From the NCBI RefSeq assembly GCF_008326425.1, contig NZ_AP018929.1, forward strand, positions 1,502,875-1,566,874: a stretch of DNA of 64,000 bases. Direction: 5' to 3'. Source of the stretch: Sulfuracidifex tepidarius (GTDB lineage: Archaea; Thermoproteota; Thermoprotei_A; Sulfolobales; Sulfolobaceae). The position numbers and the translations under genes were made by a program. Positions 15,815 to 26,784 of this stretch are shown piece by piece (positions within the stretch are counted from its first letter, which is position 1; the number at the start of each line of letters is the position of its first letter). The notes beneath the pieces were generated by a model that did no database searches, was not told where the DNA came from, and worked only from the letters and a program-made list of their open reading frames with translations.

Positions 15815-16330
15815 ATGGGGCTTGGCGACACCCTTCGAGAACCCTACTTGGGAATCAGTGAAAAAGGGTCTCCAGAAGCCCCAACAAAAGTTCTTATATC
15901 ATTGCTAAACACAGTTGATAGAGAAAAATTAATAAGGATAAATCAATTCATAAATGAAGAATTTAAGCTACAGACATTCACTAAACTAGAAAAGGAATTT
16001 CTTCCAATATCAGCGTTTGACTGGAAAGAATTAAAGTATAATGAAGAATTGATTCTAAAGAGACTGGATGATCGCATTGCTTCCATAAGAGATAATTTTT
16101 TAGCAATAATATTTATAGGAGAATTAAACTTAATTAAACCAGATAATTCGAGAGATTATATATATATCGTAAGTACTAACACGCCTGAAGATAACGCCCT
16201 TAAAGAGATTGGAAGGAAATTGGGGAGTAAGTTAGGCTTATCTAGTTGCGATCACGAATGCTTAATGAATCCTACTTCCTCAAGCTTAACTTTATGTAAT
16301 TCTTGTAAATCTAAATTAAAAAAAGGTTAA
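15815..16330 (+). CDS. Archaemetzincin-like protein lacking the HExxH catalytic motif
   Basis: A 171-residue protein whose C-terminal third follows the archaemetzincin plan. IIFIGELNL matches the beta-strand before the active site; then EIGRKLGSKLGLSSC stands where family members have HEIGHxxGLxHC; then CDHECLMNP and CNSCKSKL give the four cysteines of the second zinc site. All three catalytic-zinc histidines are gone, and the general-base Glu of HExxH remains only as the E of KEIGR. So peptidase activity is unlikely; a binding or regulatory role would be inference. ATG 15815 fits a leaderless transcript. The gene overlaps archease at its 3' end by four bases. Confidence 0.55.
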   Translation: MGLGDTLREPYLGISEKGSPEAPTKVLISLLNTVDREKLIRINQFINEEFKLQTFTKLEKEFLPISAFDWKELKYNEELILKRLDDRIASIRDNFLAIIFIGELNLIKPDNSRDYIYIVSTNTPEDNALKEIGRKLGSKLGLSSCDHECLMNPTSSSLTLCNSCKSKLKKG

Positions 16331-16743
16331 ATGTCGACTACGAATGTTATAATATAACGCCCATTTCTCTTTATTTCGAGCTCATGATATGTCATAGCCT
16401 TAACAACTGTTCTCCTCTCATGAATTTTGGGATCAAATCTTTCTCCGTAAGCTGCACCATTCAGTCTGAGGTTATCTTGATCAATCTTAACTTGAAACCT
16501 GCTGAACAACGTTAGCGAATAGTCATACTCTGCCAATAGTGACTCTATCCACTTATATAGTAAATTTTCCATGTCTAACCCATCTATCTCGACTTTGAAT
16601 TCCCTTTCCGCTTTGACCTTCGACGTGTCCGTCATCAATTCAAAGACTGCCAATGCAGAGTTCTCAAAGGCTTCCTCTAGAGTATCGCCGAAAGCCCTTA
16701 CTCCTACATCGGAAGTATGATCAAAGAACTCGAAATTTCTCAT
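16327..16743 (-). CDS. Archease, activator of the RtcB tRNA ligase
   Basis: A 138-residue protein with the archease signature FDHTSDVGVRAFG at the N-terminus and the C-terminal KAMTYHELEIKR, which holds the metal-binding residues together with the first Asp and the terminal VVDI. Archease speeds guanylylation and turnover of RtcB, which joins tRNA exons after intron removal; several intron-containing tRNAs occur in this window. Length and start are typical. It is convergent with the archaemetzincin-like gene and not obviously in an operon with the genes above. Confidence 0.93.
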   Translation of the reverse strand: MRNFEFFDHTSDVGVRAFGDTLEEAFENSALAVFELMTDTSKVKAEREFKVEIDGLDMENLLYKWIESLLAEYDYSLTLFSRFQVKIDQDNLRLNGAAYGERFDPKIHERRTVVKAMTYHELEIKRNGRYIITFVVDI

Positions 16744-16849
16744 AAACTTTTTTTATTCTGATAGGTAATTAACGTTAGTGATACAATGGGAGGAAGACAG
16801 AGAACTACCCTTTTTGAAATGAAGGAATTCAGGAGAGAAAAGAAACAAC

Positions 16850-17005
16850 CTAGCTCTCAGCAGGCCTCAAAATGAGCCTTGGAAGAGCAAATAATATTAG
16901 AGATACACTTAAACCCAAGATCAAGACAAAATAATTTTTAACATAATAAAAAGTTATAATTGTATTAAAAGCCATTAGGAATGATAGAAAATCGTATGAC
17001 TTCAT
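16850..17005 (-). CDS. Small two-helix membrane protein, third gene of the Ced cluster
   Basis: A 51-codon frame from ATG 17005, shorter than usual gene-calling limits. It starts MKSYDFLSFLMAFNTIITFY and has two hydrophobic helices separated by VKN, then a basic tail (PRLILRPAES). A GGTGA Shine-Dalgarno site lies about ten bases before the ATG, just after the cedA stop. In Sulfolobus the cedA gene is flanked by two small two-helix proteins, CedA1 and CedA2; order and topology make this one of them, more likely the accessory one. A 29-codon frame on the other strand (16786-16875) overlaps its end. Confidence 0.55.
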   Translation of the reverse strand: MKSYDFLSFLMAFNTIITFYYVKNYFVLILGLSVSLILFALPRLILRPAES

Positions 17006-17017
17006 GTAAGATATCAC

Positions 17018-17803
17018 CTAAAATATCTCTACGGGTATCGGAAGCTTCTGAGAACCTCCTATAGCATACGATAATCCCATGGAAAGCCCAGATAAAATTC
17101 CAAGGTAGACTAGAGGCATTATGAGCAAAGAGGTCATTGCGGTCGGTATCAATATGGTAGTCATGTAAGTTAAAGCGTTGTTTAGCTGCGCAGATGTTGG
17201 CATGCCTAGCTCTATATCGAGAGGATTCATTCCAAGACCCTGGAGGAAGTTGGGTAAATAAGGTAAGCCTGCCTCAAATACGATTGAGAAGGAAATCAAG
17301 GAAGCTCCTATTCCTCTTCCAACTCTGAAAGGAATGCTCATTAGACCTATTCCTAGGGCTATGAAAAGACCATAGTAGTTGTTTATTATAAAAGCTAGTA
17401 CCAAAAAAGTTTCAGTAGCAGTAATTATACCAGTTAAGATTGAAATTACATAAGAAAGCGGTGCAAAGAAAATTGCAATTGCAGGGTCTAAGGACGAGAA
17501 CAGACCACTGAAGGCCCTAACAAAAGTGTAAATTGAAATCTCTTCGGAAATTACTGTTTCTATCCATGTGCCGAAGTTGGCCCAGCTTACACCTAAGGCC
17601 TGAGAGATCTCTTGTATCAAGTACAATATCCCTCCATAGACGTTAACCAGGACAGCCGAGTAGATAGAGTCCCCTATTAATCTAGGACCCCATTTCTTTA
17701 AGCCGTGAATAGGAATAGGTAATGCCATTATCATTGCCCCTATAGTGTATGTCAAAACAGAGAGGTTCATAGCAACATAAAGATAAAAGAAAGGAGAGAA
17801 CAC
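17018..17803 (-). CDS. cedA: CedA, membrane component of the Ced DNA-import system
   Basis: A 261-residue polytopic membrane protein with about six or seven helices, lying between two small two-helix genes and directly after the cmk/rpl34e/secY cluster. I recall the cedA genes of Sulfolobus acidocaldarius lying in this neighbourhood. CedA forms a channel-like component for importing chromosomal DNA from a partner cell after UV-induced, pili-mediated aggregation; it works with the ATPase CedB and has been likened to VirB6-type proteins of conjugation machines. Assignment rests on topology, size and context rather than a catalytic motif. Confidence 0.7.
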   Translation of the reverse strand: MFSPFFYLYVAMNLSVLTYTIGAMIMALPIPIHGLKKWGPRLIGDSIYSAVLVNVYGGILYLIQEISQALGVSWANFGTWIETVISEEISIYTFVRAFSGLFSSLDPAIAIFFAPLSYVISILTGIITATETFLVLAFIINNYYGLFIALGIGLMSIPFRVGRGIGASLISFSIVFEAGLPYLPNFLQGLGMNPLDIELGMPTSAQLNNALTYMTTILIPTAMTSLLIMPLVYLGILSGLSMGLSYAIGGSQKLPIPVEIF

Positions 17804-17815
17804 CGTCTTCTCACC

Positions 17816-18055
17816 TCAGATCTGTCCTGCAATATACGATATGAATGAGAACACTGTGGATCCTACAGCTATCCAGAACGCTGCCAATATGGCGTCTTCT
17901 ATGAAATCCTGTCCAGTTCTCTTTACCCTAAATATAGGTATAGGAGAACCTCTTATGGCCCATCCAGCAGCCCATGAAAGAATGAAAAGCGCCCATGCTG
18001 CAGCTGTCACATCGCTTGTAGTAGTATTTATTAAGGTTACGATACTATTTCCCAT
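17816..18055 (-). CDS. Two-helix VirB2-like small protein of the Ced cluster (CedA1/CedA2 type)
   Basis: A 79-residue protein with two hydrophobic helices (about 17-35 and 54-75) joined by a charged turn, RGSPIPIFRVKRTGQDF. This layout is that of VirB2-type conjugative pilins; the Ced pilin CedA1 is such a protein. It begins 30 bases after cmk and ends 12 bases before cedA, so it is the first gene of the ced operon. I cannot tell from sequence alone whether it is CedA1 or CedA2, so no symbol is given, but its length and charged turn make it the better pilin candidate of the two small genes. Confidence 0.65.
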   Translation of the reverse strand: MGNSIVTLINTTTSDVTAAAWALFILSWAAGWAIRGSPIPIFRVKRTGQDFIEDAILAAFWIAVGSTVFSFISYIAGQI

Positions 18056-18085
18056 ACCTTATCATGAAAATAAAGGTTTTTCATT

Positions 18086-18634
18086 TCAGGCTGTCTTGAG
18101 TGAAAGTGAAATGAAATTTTCTATCAAGCTGGCTATCTCTTCGGGCTTCATACTTTTCGTGTTAATCGATAGATCAAAGAGTGAAATGTCGGTGATATCT
18201 ATTCCATAGTAATGCATGAACCTAGTGTAATGGCTGAACTCTCTTCTGAAAATTTCCAAAAGTGCCTCATTAAAAGATATCTTGTCTCTGATAGATATTC
18301 TCCTTGCCCTTTCTTGCACTGGTGCGTTCAAATAAATGGAGAAAGTGGAATACTCTCTAAGGAGCCATCCAGCTATATGAGATTCAACTATCACGTTCCG
18401 ATTTTCGTCCCTCGCTTCTAAAACCATCCTAAGGATTTCACTATCAAGTTTACTATCGATAGAAAAGTCGCTTTCTGCCTTTCTATTCAATTCCACTACA
18501 CTTATACCTATGTCACTAGCTATCTTCCTAAAAAAAGATCCAGCAGAAATCAAATCTGCAGAAAGATGCCGAGCCACTAACCTTGCCACACTAGTCTTTC
18601 CGCTTCCAGGGGGACCGCTTATAGTAATAATCAT
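18086..18634 (-). CDS. cmk: Cytidylate kinase
   Basis: A 182-residue archaeal CMP kinase that phosphorylates CMP and dCMP. The P-loop GPPGSGKTS is at 6-14, DLISAGSFFRK is the nucleoside-binding segment, and ERARRISIRDKISFNEA is the LID-like region. It overlaps the rpl34e stop by four bases and is the penultimate member of the spc-type superoperon before ced. Confidence 0.92.
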   Translation of the reverse strand: MIITISGPPGSGKTSVARLVARHLSADLISAGSFFRKIASDIGISVVELNRKAESDFSIDSKLDSEILRMVLEARDENRNVIVESHIAGWLLREYSTFSIYLNAPVQERARRISIRDKISFNEALLEIFRREFSHYTRFMHYYGIDITDISLFDLSINTKSMKPEEIASLIENFISLSLKTA

Positions 18635-18894
18635 AAGCTTCCTCTAGAGGTCTGCTTTATGAGTCTCTCGAGACATGAGTGACAAAGAACTCCCGCGAAA
18701 GGTCTGCTTGGTCTCCTTTCAGATTTAGAAAACTTGGATAACTTATTTGTCTTTGCACCATGGAGGGGCTTACCGCAGAAGTGACAAGTAGAAGACGAAT
18801 TTCTCTTGTCTTCATAATGCGTAGCTATATTTCCAGAAGGAAGCTTAACTCTCTTTCTAGACAGGGATCTCGATCTGAGGAAGGGTTTTGGCAT
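18631..18894 (-). CDS. rpl34e: Ribosomal protein eL34
   Basis: An 87-residue large-subunit protein. It has the CHFCGKPLHG and CHSCLERL zinc-binding pairs and the basic N-terminus RSRSLSRKRVKLPSG typical of archaeal L34e. It lies between the DUF106 gene and cmk, as in other Sulfolobales, with a 4-base overlap into cmk. Confidence 0.95.
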   Translation of the reverse strand: MPKPFLRSRSLSRKRVKLPSGNIATHYEDKRNSSSTCHFCGKPLHGAKTNKLSKFSKSERRPSRPFAGVLCHSCLERLIKQTSRGSL

Positions 18895-18907
18895 AAAATA
18901 AATGATC

Positions 18908-21356
<2,449 letters not shown>

Positions 21357-21362
21357 AAAAAG

Positions 21363-21797
21363 TTATGAGGTAGTACCTAATATTACTTGTCCCCCTATTT
21401 TCTCGACTTTCTCTTTGGCTTTACCTGATGACATTTGGACTTGTATAACTAAGGGTTGAGAAAGCGTTCCTCCTCCCAATAGTTTATCATAACCGTAAGA
21501 CGAAAGGTCAACTACCTTTCTACCGTCCTTTTCGACCGGCTTTATTTTACCATTCCTTACGTATTCATCAAGCTGCCTTATAGTTATTGCGTTAATTCTG
21601 ACTGAAGTAGGATTAACGAAGCCATGTTTTCCATACCAGTCCTTTGCATATTTGACTACCCACGACCATTTATCCTTGCTCATGCCAATTTGTCTTCCTC
21701 CTTCAACACCCCTGTCCCTATGCTGTCCACGAAGACCCCAACCCATAGTTCTAGATCCTCTTAACTTTCTGCTTTTTTTACTTACTCTTACTGTCAT
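21363..21797 (-). CDS. rpl15: Ribosomal protein uL15
   Basis: A 144-residue uL15. The basic, Gly- and Arg-rich N-terminal extension (RKLRGSRTMGWGLRGQHRDRG) reaches into the 23S rRNA, and a globular C-terminal domain follows. It sits in the order rps5-rpl30-rpl15-secY, with two bases between it and rpl30. Confidence 0.96.
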   Translation of the reverse strand: MTVRVSKKSRKLRGSRTMGWGLRGQHRDRGVEGGRQIGMSKDKWSWVVKYAKDWYGKHGFVNPTSVRINAITIRQLDEYVRNGKIKPVEKDGRKVVDLSSYGYDKLLGGGTLSQPLVIQVQMSSGKAKEKVEKIGGQVILGTTS

Positions 21798-21799
21798 CT

Positions 21800-22264
21800 T
21801 TACACCATCCTCTTAAGTAACTCATTAATTTTTTGCCCCCTGTAACCGAACTCACCTTCATCTTTAAAGGGCTTCTTAACGCTGCCCTTGAACCCTCCTC
21901 TAGGTGGATGAAGTGTCAAAGGAAGTTTGAACTCCTCATCTAACTTATGGAAAGCTAATTTCCCTTCTAATATAGAGACTCTCAGCGAGTCCAGGTCAGA
22001 TGCTCCTAAACTCTTTAACGCTTCCTCCATGGATTTACCTTTTGGCTTTAATCTTTTCAGAAGGTTGGACAGTCCTTCTTCAGAAACCTCCCCCCATGTC
22101 ACATATGGTTGTACCTTTATCAGCATTCCTCTTAGAGAACTTGAATCTGGATATACCATTGCATTAAATACTCTCTTCAGCCTCAAGGTTTCTAGAGCCT
22201 CTTCTATGAACCATGGGGACCCTGCCGAACCTCTGAGCCTAATGATTAACATCAAGTTTTCCAT
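21800..22264 (-). CDS. rpl30: Ribosomal protein uL30
   Basis: A 154-residue archaeal-length uL30 with the ferredoxin-like core (LMLIIRLRGSAG, RLKRVFNAMVY) and the long archaeal C-terminal extension ending HPPRGGFKGSVKKPF. It lies between rps5 and rpl15. Confidence 0.96.
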   Translation of the reverse strand: MENLMLIIRLRGSAGSPWFIEEALETLRLKRVFNAMVYPDSSSLRGMLIKVQPYVTWGEVSEEGLSNLLKRLKPKGKSMEEALKSLGASDLDSLRVSILEGKLAFHKLDEEFKLPLTLHPPRGGFKGSVKKPFKDEGEFGYRGQKINELLKRMV

Positions 22265-22270
22265 TTCTTA

Positions 22271-22921
22271 TCACCTTCTCCTAGGCCAGTCTGTAGACGT
22301 AACGAAGTTATAAGTGTTGTAAAGAGCAGCGTAGCCTGCTCTTATGAAGTTCTCGGTAGTTCTAGTTTCCCCGCTAGAGAAAGACCATGCGTCCTTTATC
22401 CCAGCATAGCTCAGAAGTATGCTTAACGTCTTTCCTACTACTAGGCCAGTACCTTTTGGAGCTGGAAGTAAACTTACGCTAACACTCCCAGCTTTACCCT
22501 TAACCCTGAAGGGAAGACTATGTGATTCGCCACAAGTACACTCCCAACTACCACATCCCCTTCTTACTGGAATGATGTTGAGCTTACCATCTCTTACCGC
22601 CTTCTGTATTGCGACTCTCAGTTGTTTCGCCTTTCCTAGACCTATTCCTACATAACCATCATTGTTACCCATCACTACTAATACTTTATACTTAGAAATC
22701 TCTCCTGCATCAGTTTGCTTCTGTACCATCTTGATATCTACTACCTCATATTTCAACTTAGGCAGTAATGCTTCAATTATTTCTGGCTCAGTTATTTTAT
22801 AGTTCCCATCAAAAACTTCCTTAATTGAAGATATTTTCCCTTCCTTCACTAATTGGCCCAGTTTTGTCCTGGGAGTCCATTCATCCAAATTTGAAACTGG
22901 TACTTCTTCAGCCATTTTCAC
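22271..22921 (-). CDS. rps5: Ribosomal protein uS5
   Basis: A 216-residue uS5. The N-terminal double-stranded RNA-binding-like part has VVMGNNDGYVGIGLGKAKQ, and the C-terminal part has SLLPAPKGTGLVVG. A CxxC-like pair is seen in GCGSWECTCG. The first four bases overlap the end of rpl18. Confidence 0.97.
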   Translation of the reverse strand: MKMAEEVPVSNLDEWTPRTKLGQLVKEGKISSIKEVFDGNYKITEPEIIEALLPKLKYEVVDIKMVQKQTDAGEISKYKVLVVMGNNDGYVGIGLGKAKQLRVAIQKAVRDGKLNIIPVRRGCGSWECTCGESHSLPFRVKGKAGSVSVSLLPAPKGTGLVVGKTLSILLSYAGIKDAWSFSSGETRTTENFIRAGYAALYNTYNFVTSTDWPRRR

Positions 22922-23508
22922 GCACCGTTCTCCTTTATCTTATTAAAAACTTCCTCAAAATGAGAAGGAAGATCCTTAGGATTTAACCCTCTTTTAAGAT
23001 ATCTTGAAAATATCTTATTAAATAGCTCAGGGTTCTCTTCCTCTAGTTTTTCAGCGTATTCCGAAATATGTTCACCTTTTATTCTCTCCTCTATTATCTG
23101 AACTTCGCCTAATGGAATCTGAATTCCCGCATCTACTGAACCTTTTACGGCATAGAATATTCGTGAACCAGTTATTGGCTTAAACATTCCTATATCGACT
23201 ACTGCCTCATTTATGCCTGCTTTGAGAGCTCTCTTGCCCGCTAGATATCCTGTCAGATATGTGGCAGAGGTATTATCAGTATCTCCTTTCCAGCCGAACT
23301 TCTTGACTAATTCTATTGAATGTGCTGCAGCTATTGTCTTGTCTCCTTTCTCCTCTATCTGGTAAAACTGAACTATTACATGCTGATTTGTAAGCCTTAC
23401 TACCTCTCTTACAGCATCAGTAGTAACGTAAATGTAGCGCCTATAATAGTTGGTCTTACCTTCAACTCTCCTCCTGAATTTTAAATTATAATTTGCGCCT
23501 TTGCTCAC
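22918..23508 (-). CDS. rpl18: Ribosomal protein uL18
   Basis: A 196-residue archaeal uL18, the 5S rRNA-binding protein. It has FRRRVEGKTNYYRRY, HSIELVKKFGWKG, and the GYLAGKRALKAG segment of the 5S contact, plus the archaeal C-terminal tail. It overlaps rpl19e by four bases and rps5 by four bases. Confidence 0.97.
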   Translation of the reverse strand: MSKGANYNLKFRRRVEGKTNYYRRYIYVTTDAVREVVRLTNQHVIVQFYQIEEKGDKTIAAAHSIELVKKFGWKGDTDNTSATYLTGYLAGKRALKAGINEAVVDIGMFKPITGSRIFYAVKGSVDAGIQIPLGEVQIIEERIKGEHISEYAEKLEEENPELFNKIFSRYLKRGLNPKDLPSHFEEVFNKIKENGA

Positions 23509-23963
23509 TTCTCTTCACCTTTTAGTAGACCTTGTTGTTTTAAGGTTGACCTGACATCAGCCAGACTCCTGAAAACTCCTCCCTTAGCCTTCAAGTAGTA
23601 TTTTCTGTAGGTGTGATTATCGATAACTCCATTATCTCTTAGCCACCTCAGATACCTTCTTATCTTTCTTATCTTGTTGACCCATTGATCTTCAACTCTT
23701 GCTCCTTTCCTACCTTTTCTACTGCCGTAACCTTTTCCCTCACTTTTTCTGTGTTTCTTCTGATTTCTTAACTTCTTTCTACCAGAGCTAACCCCTTTCT
23801 TGTTTTCTATAATTATCTTACCGTCTTTTATCAAGGCCCTTATATCAGACCTAGTTAGAGATTCGGCTACCTCATCAGCAAAGTCTGGAAGAATTTTAAC
23901 CCTGCTAGTGCCTGCTCCAGTTATGCTTGAAGCTATCCTTTTTTGTACCTTTAAATTAGTCAT
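23505..23963 (-). CDS. rpl19e: Ribosomal protein eL19
   Basis: A 152-residue eL19. The N-terminal helical domain (QKRIASSITGAGTSRVKI) is followed by the Gly-, Lys- and Arg-rich linker GSRKGRKGAR and a long C-terminal helix. Overlaps of four bases on both sides show tight translational coupling. Confidence 0.96.
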   Translation of the reverse strand: MTNLKVQKRIASSITGAGTSRVKILPDFADEVAESLTRSDIRALIKDGKIIIENKKGVSSGRKKLRNQKKHRKSEGKGYGSRKGRKGARVEDQWVNKIRKIRRYLRWLRDNGVIDNHTYRKYYLKAKGGVFRSLADVRSTLKQQGLLKGEEK

Positions 23964-24370
23964 AAATCTCCACCATTAGAAAGTCTTATACCTAACTCTT
24001 TAGCCCTCTTAATGATCTCAAGTCTCTTTTTAAGTCCAACGCTTCCTGCAATTATAGCTATAACCTCACTAGATCTAGGCTCAAGCGCCTCTAACTCCTT
24101 CACGTTATTAACCACGACCGGATGAAGAGCGCTGGGATGAAGATATCTTACGGATTTCGGCTTTCTATAACCCGGTTGCGCTATGAATGGGAATCCTCTT
24201 ATCTTAAGTCTGGACTTGTTATCCCTTCCTCTTGGTCTTCTCCAAGACTCCTGTCTTTCTAGCCTAAAGTATTTATCCGCATCGTACCTAACAAAATCAG
24301 GAATTTTAGATCTAGACTTAGACATTATTCTTTGAGTTTTTCTTTTTAGTGATAGAACTTTAGACTGCAT
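23960..24370 (-). CDS. rpl32e: Ribosomal protein eL32
   Basis: A 136-residue eL32 with FVRYDADKYFRLERQESWRR, then RGRDNKSRLKIRGF and the eL32 core YLHPSALHPVVVNN. It lies between rpl6 and rpl19e in the usual archaeal order. Confidence 0.96.
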   Translation of the reverse strand: MQSKVLSLKRKTQRIMSKSRSKIPDFVRYDADKYFRLERQESWRRPRGRDNKSRLKIRGFPFIAQPGYRKPKSVRYLHPSALHPVVVNNVKELEALEPRSSEVIAIIAGSVGLKKRLEIIKRAKELGIRLSNGGDL

Positions 24371-24371
24371 T

Positions 24372-24926
24372 TCAACTTAACACCTCTTTGTTATAGATAA
24401 ATACACCGTCAGAAAACACTCTCTTATCGAAACCTCTTATCTTGGACTTCGTCTCTATATTAGCAGCTACTTGAGAAACTTTTTCTAAATCTATTCCTTC
24501 AACTGTTATGTCTTCTCCCTTTACAGTGACTTTAACTCCTGGGTAAATTTTTATCCTTCTTATGTTCTTTTCTCCTATTAGATTTGTAATCTGTACTTCA
24601 TCTCCGACTACTTTAACGTTCATAGGGAAATGGGTAGAAATTATCTTGAGATAATACCTATATCCCTTAGTTGCTCCATCAATCATATTCATCAGATGCC
24701 TTCTGACAGAGTACACCAGTGCCTTATCTTTCCTCTTCAGGAATGTTGAAGTCAAAATTATCTTGTTATCAAGGAGAGAGATCTCAACTCCCTTGGCGAA
24801 AGAGAAGTCCCTCTCTAATTGGCCTTTCTTTCCTTTTACAGTTACTTTCTTACCTTCTACTTTAACCTCAACTCCAGAAGGGATCTCTACTTCCTCTTTT
24901 ACAACTATGGCCTGCACATAATCCAC
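24372..24926 (-). CDS. rpl6: Ribosomal protein uL6
   Basis: A 184-residue uL6 with two repeated beta-rich domains; the first holds [20 protein letters not shown] and the second [15 protein letters not shown]. It binds 23S rRNA near the sarcin-ricin loop. It starts three bases after the rps8 stop. Confidence 0.96.
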   Translation of the reverse strand: MDYVQAIVVKEEVEIPSGVEVKVEGKKVTVKGKKGQLERDFSFAKGVEISLLDNKIILTSTFLKRKDKALVYSVRRHLMNMIDGATKGYRYYLKIISTHFPMNVKVVGDEVQITNLIGEKNIRRIKIYPGVKVTVKGEDITVEGIDLEKVSQVAANIETKSKIRGFDKRVFSDGVFIYNKEVLS

Positions 24927-24929
24927 CCC

Positions 24930-25331
24930 TTAAAATACATAACCTAAAGCTACTCCGCCCAATCTATTGGCGGCAGCTAACTTATGAGACATTACTCCTT
25001 TAGACGTAGATACTATTATTATACCTATTTCCTTTGATGGCAAATACTTTCTAACATGATCTGGAAGGCTAATCATGTCCCTATAAGATAGTGAATATCT
25101 AGGTGTTACTGGACCGCACTTGTTCACACGACCTAACAATTGCACTACGACTTTACTCCATCTACCGTCATCTATTTGCTCAAACTCTCCTATGTATCCT
25201 TCCTTCTGCATTACTTTTAAAACGTTAATGACCAACTTAGAACCTGGTATTATTATAGCCTGATTATGCCTTCTTGCTTCATTATTGTATATTGTGGTAA
25301 GTGCATTTGAAAGTGGATTTACCATTACCAT
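24930..25331 (-). CDS. rps8: Ribosomal protein uS8
   Basis: A 133-residue uS8 starting [12 protein letters not shown] at ATG 25331. Homologues begin at this point; a TTG four codons upstream would add MVIR and lies inside the rps14 end and the Shine-Dalgarno GGTGATC. The C-terminus [12 protein letters not shown] is the 16S-binding motif. This is a small-subunit assembly protein. Confidence 0.95.
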   Translation of the reverse strand: MVMVNPLSNALTTIYNNEARRHNQAIIIPGSKLVINVLKVMQKEGYIGEFEQIDDGRWSKVVVQLLGRVNKCGPVTPRYSLSYRDMISLPDHVRKYLPSKEIGIIIVSTSKGVMSHKLAAANRLGGVALGYVF

Positions 25332-25336
25332 TCTGA

Positions 25337-25501
25337 TCACCAATATTTCTTAAAACCCAGATCCGAAGACACTTCCCTAAAGCATTGCCTGCATAGATAA
25401 ATGCCATATTTCTGTATCACTGAATCAGTACTTCCACATCTACGGCAGTACTGAACCCCTCTTCCGTATTTCCTTTCTGTTGGAGGCTTAAACTTTCCCA
25501 T
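25337..25501 (-). CDS. rps14: Ribosomal protein uS14, zinc-binding form
   Basis: A 54-codon gene, under many length limits, starting [15 protein letters not shown] at ATG 25501. It has the two zinc pairs CRRC and CRQC and ends GFKKYW, as in archaeal S14. The TGA at 25337 overlaps the Shine-Dalgarno sequence (GGTGATC) of rps8. It is placed two bases below the rpl5 stop. Confidence 0.95.
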   Translation of the reverse strand: MGKFKPPTERKYGRGVQYCRRCGSTDSVIQKYGIYLCRQCFREVSSDLGFKKYW

Positions 25502-25503
25502 GA

Positions 25504-26055
25504 TCATTCACCAGATATTATTGTAATGCCAAAGTTCTGCTTTAAATAATCTATTACTTCGTCTCTTGTTACCCTATGTCTCTTAGGAATCCTAGTAGCT
25601 TTACGTTGTCTTTTTGAGACTCTATATCCTGGCCTTGTGAAAGTTACTGCAACATCGAGCCCAAAAATACCTATATCAGGATCATAATGTGTACCAGGTA
25701 TAACTACGTGTTCTGAAATACCGAAAGCTACATTACCATACTTATCAAAGCTAGTGATCTTTATTCTGTTGTTTATAGCCGGAAGAACTTTATTCAGAAA
25801 TTCCTCGGCTTTCTTACCTCTTAAAGTAGCAGCTACACCGATAGTAGCACCTTTCCTTACGTCAAATTCCTTTATTGATTTCTTTGCCTTGGTGTACACC
25901 GGTTTCACTCCGGTTAACTCTTGTACCAACTGATACGCTTTCTGTAGCCTCTCTCCAGATTCTCCTAGTCCTATGTTTACGGTTACCTTCTCTAGCTTTA
26001 TTTGCCTCATTTTATTATTTTTATTATTCTGAACTTGTAACTCGCTCATTTTCAA
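25504..26055 (-). CDS. rpl5: Ribosomal protein uL5
   Basis: A 183-residue uL5 that bridges 5S rRNA and the head of the small subunit. [18 protein letters not shown] and [13 protein letters not shown] are family motifs. The first Met gives MKMSELQV; the second Met at residue 3 is an alternative start. It overlaps rps4e by four bases. Confidence 0.96.
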   Translation of the reverse strand: MKMSELQVQNNKNNKMRQIKLEKVTVNIGLGESGERLQKAYQLVQELTGVKPVYTKAKKSIKEFDVRKGATIGVAATLRGKKAEEFLNKVLPAINNRIKITSFDKYGNVAFGISEHVVIPGTHYDPDIGIFGLDVAVTFTRPGYRVSKRQRKATRIPKRHRVTRDEVIDYLKQNFGITIISGE

Positions 26056-26771
26056 TCAAGCCTTATTTCTGGGTTTTCTCCACCTATTACCATTACGTTC
26101 TTCAAATTCGTCTCATATTTATATCCTGCTGAATTTTGTATAGTAACTAACGAGTAAATCTCTGCTTTGTATTGAGATTTCTTAATAGAAGTTATTTTGC
26201 CATGTGCGCCAACGTTCTTTCCTCCAGTTATTATTCCGTATGCACCTTCCTTCATTTCCAAAACACTGACAAGGTTCTGCTTAGGTATCTCAATCTTGAG
26301 AGTACTTCTGGTAGGAATAGCCTTAGCTTGCTCAGAATCCACAATCATGTTTCTTCCATCACTTAAGTTCAGTTGAACTTTAGATGCGCTCAAAACTGTT
26401 TTATTAACTATTTTTGCAAATTTATATTTAGCCTCTTCAGAATCAATTTTTACTAGGGTAATATAATCAGTCAAATGGGGAACTACCCTAAAATATAGTG
26501 ATGATGAAGGCATGGAGACCACATCCATTATACCTACTGGATATTTGTAATCCTTTCTCGTCTTACCGTCAACTTGAACTTTCCCTTCTGAGAGTATTGC
26601 TTTCACTTCCTTTAAGGACGTAGCAAACCCTAACTTATCTCTCAGCACTATTGCCAAAGGAAGACTAAACCTAGCCTTATGTGGACCCGGAGATACCCTT
26701 ACAACCCATTTGTATTCCTTTTTGTTGATGGGAAGGAAACCAGGAGCTTCAAATCTAGTATAGTGAACCAC
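26052..26771 (-). CDS. rps4e: Ribosomal protein eS4
   Basis: A 239-residue eS4 with an S4 domain ([19 protein letters not shown]), a central domain and a C-terminal KOW segment ([14 protein letters not shown]). It is an archaeal/eukaryotic small-subunit protein placed between rpl24 and rpl5, as is normal. Confidence 0.96.
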   Translation of the reverse strand: MVHYTRFEAPGFLPINKKEYKWVVRVSPGPHKARFSLPLAIVLRDKLGFATSLKEVKAILSEGKVQVDGKTRKDYKYPVGIMDVVSMPSSSLYFRVVPHLTDYITLVKIDSEEAKYKFAKIVNKTVLSASKVQLNLSDGRNMIVDSEQAKAIPTRSTLKIEIPKQNLVSVLEMKEGAYGIITGGKNVGAHGKITSIKKSQYKAEIYSLVTIQNSAGYKYETNLKNVMVIGGENPEIRLD

Positions 26772-26784
26772 TTACATCCCCTTT

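Noticed and set aside
16786-16875. A 29-codon plus-strand frame starting MGGRQRTTLFEM
   Set aside because: It has a basic, protein-like composition, but no clear TATA, and it overlaps the better-supported 51-codon membrane-protein gene on the minus strand. It may deserve a look in conservation data.
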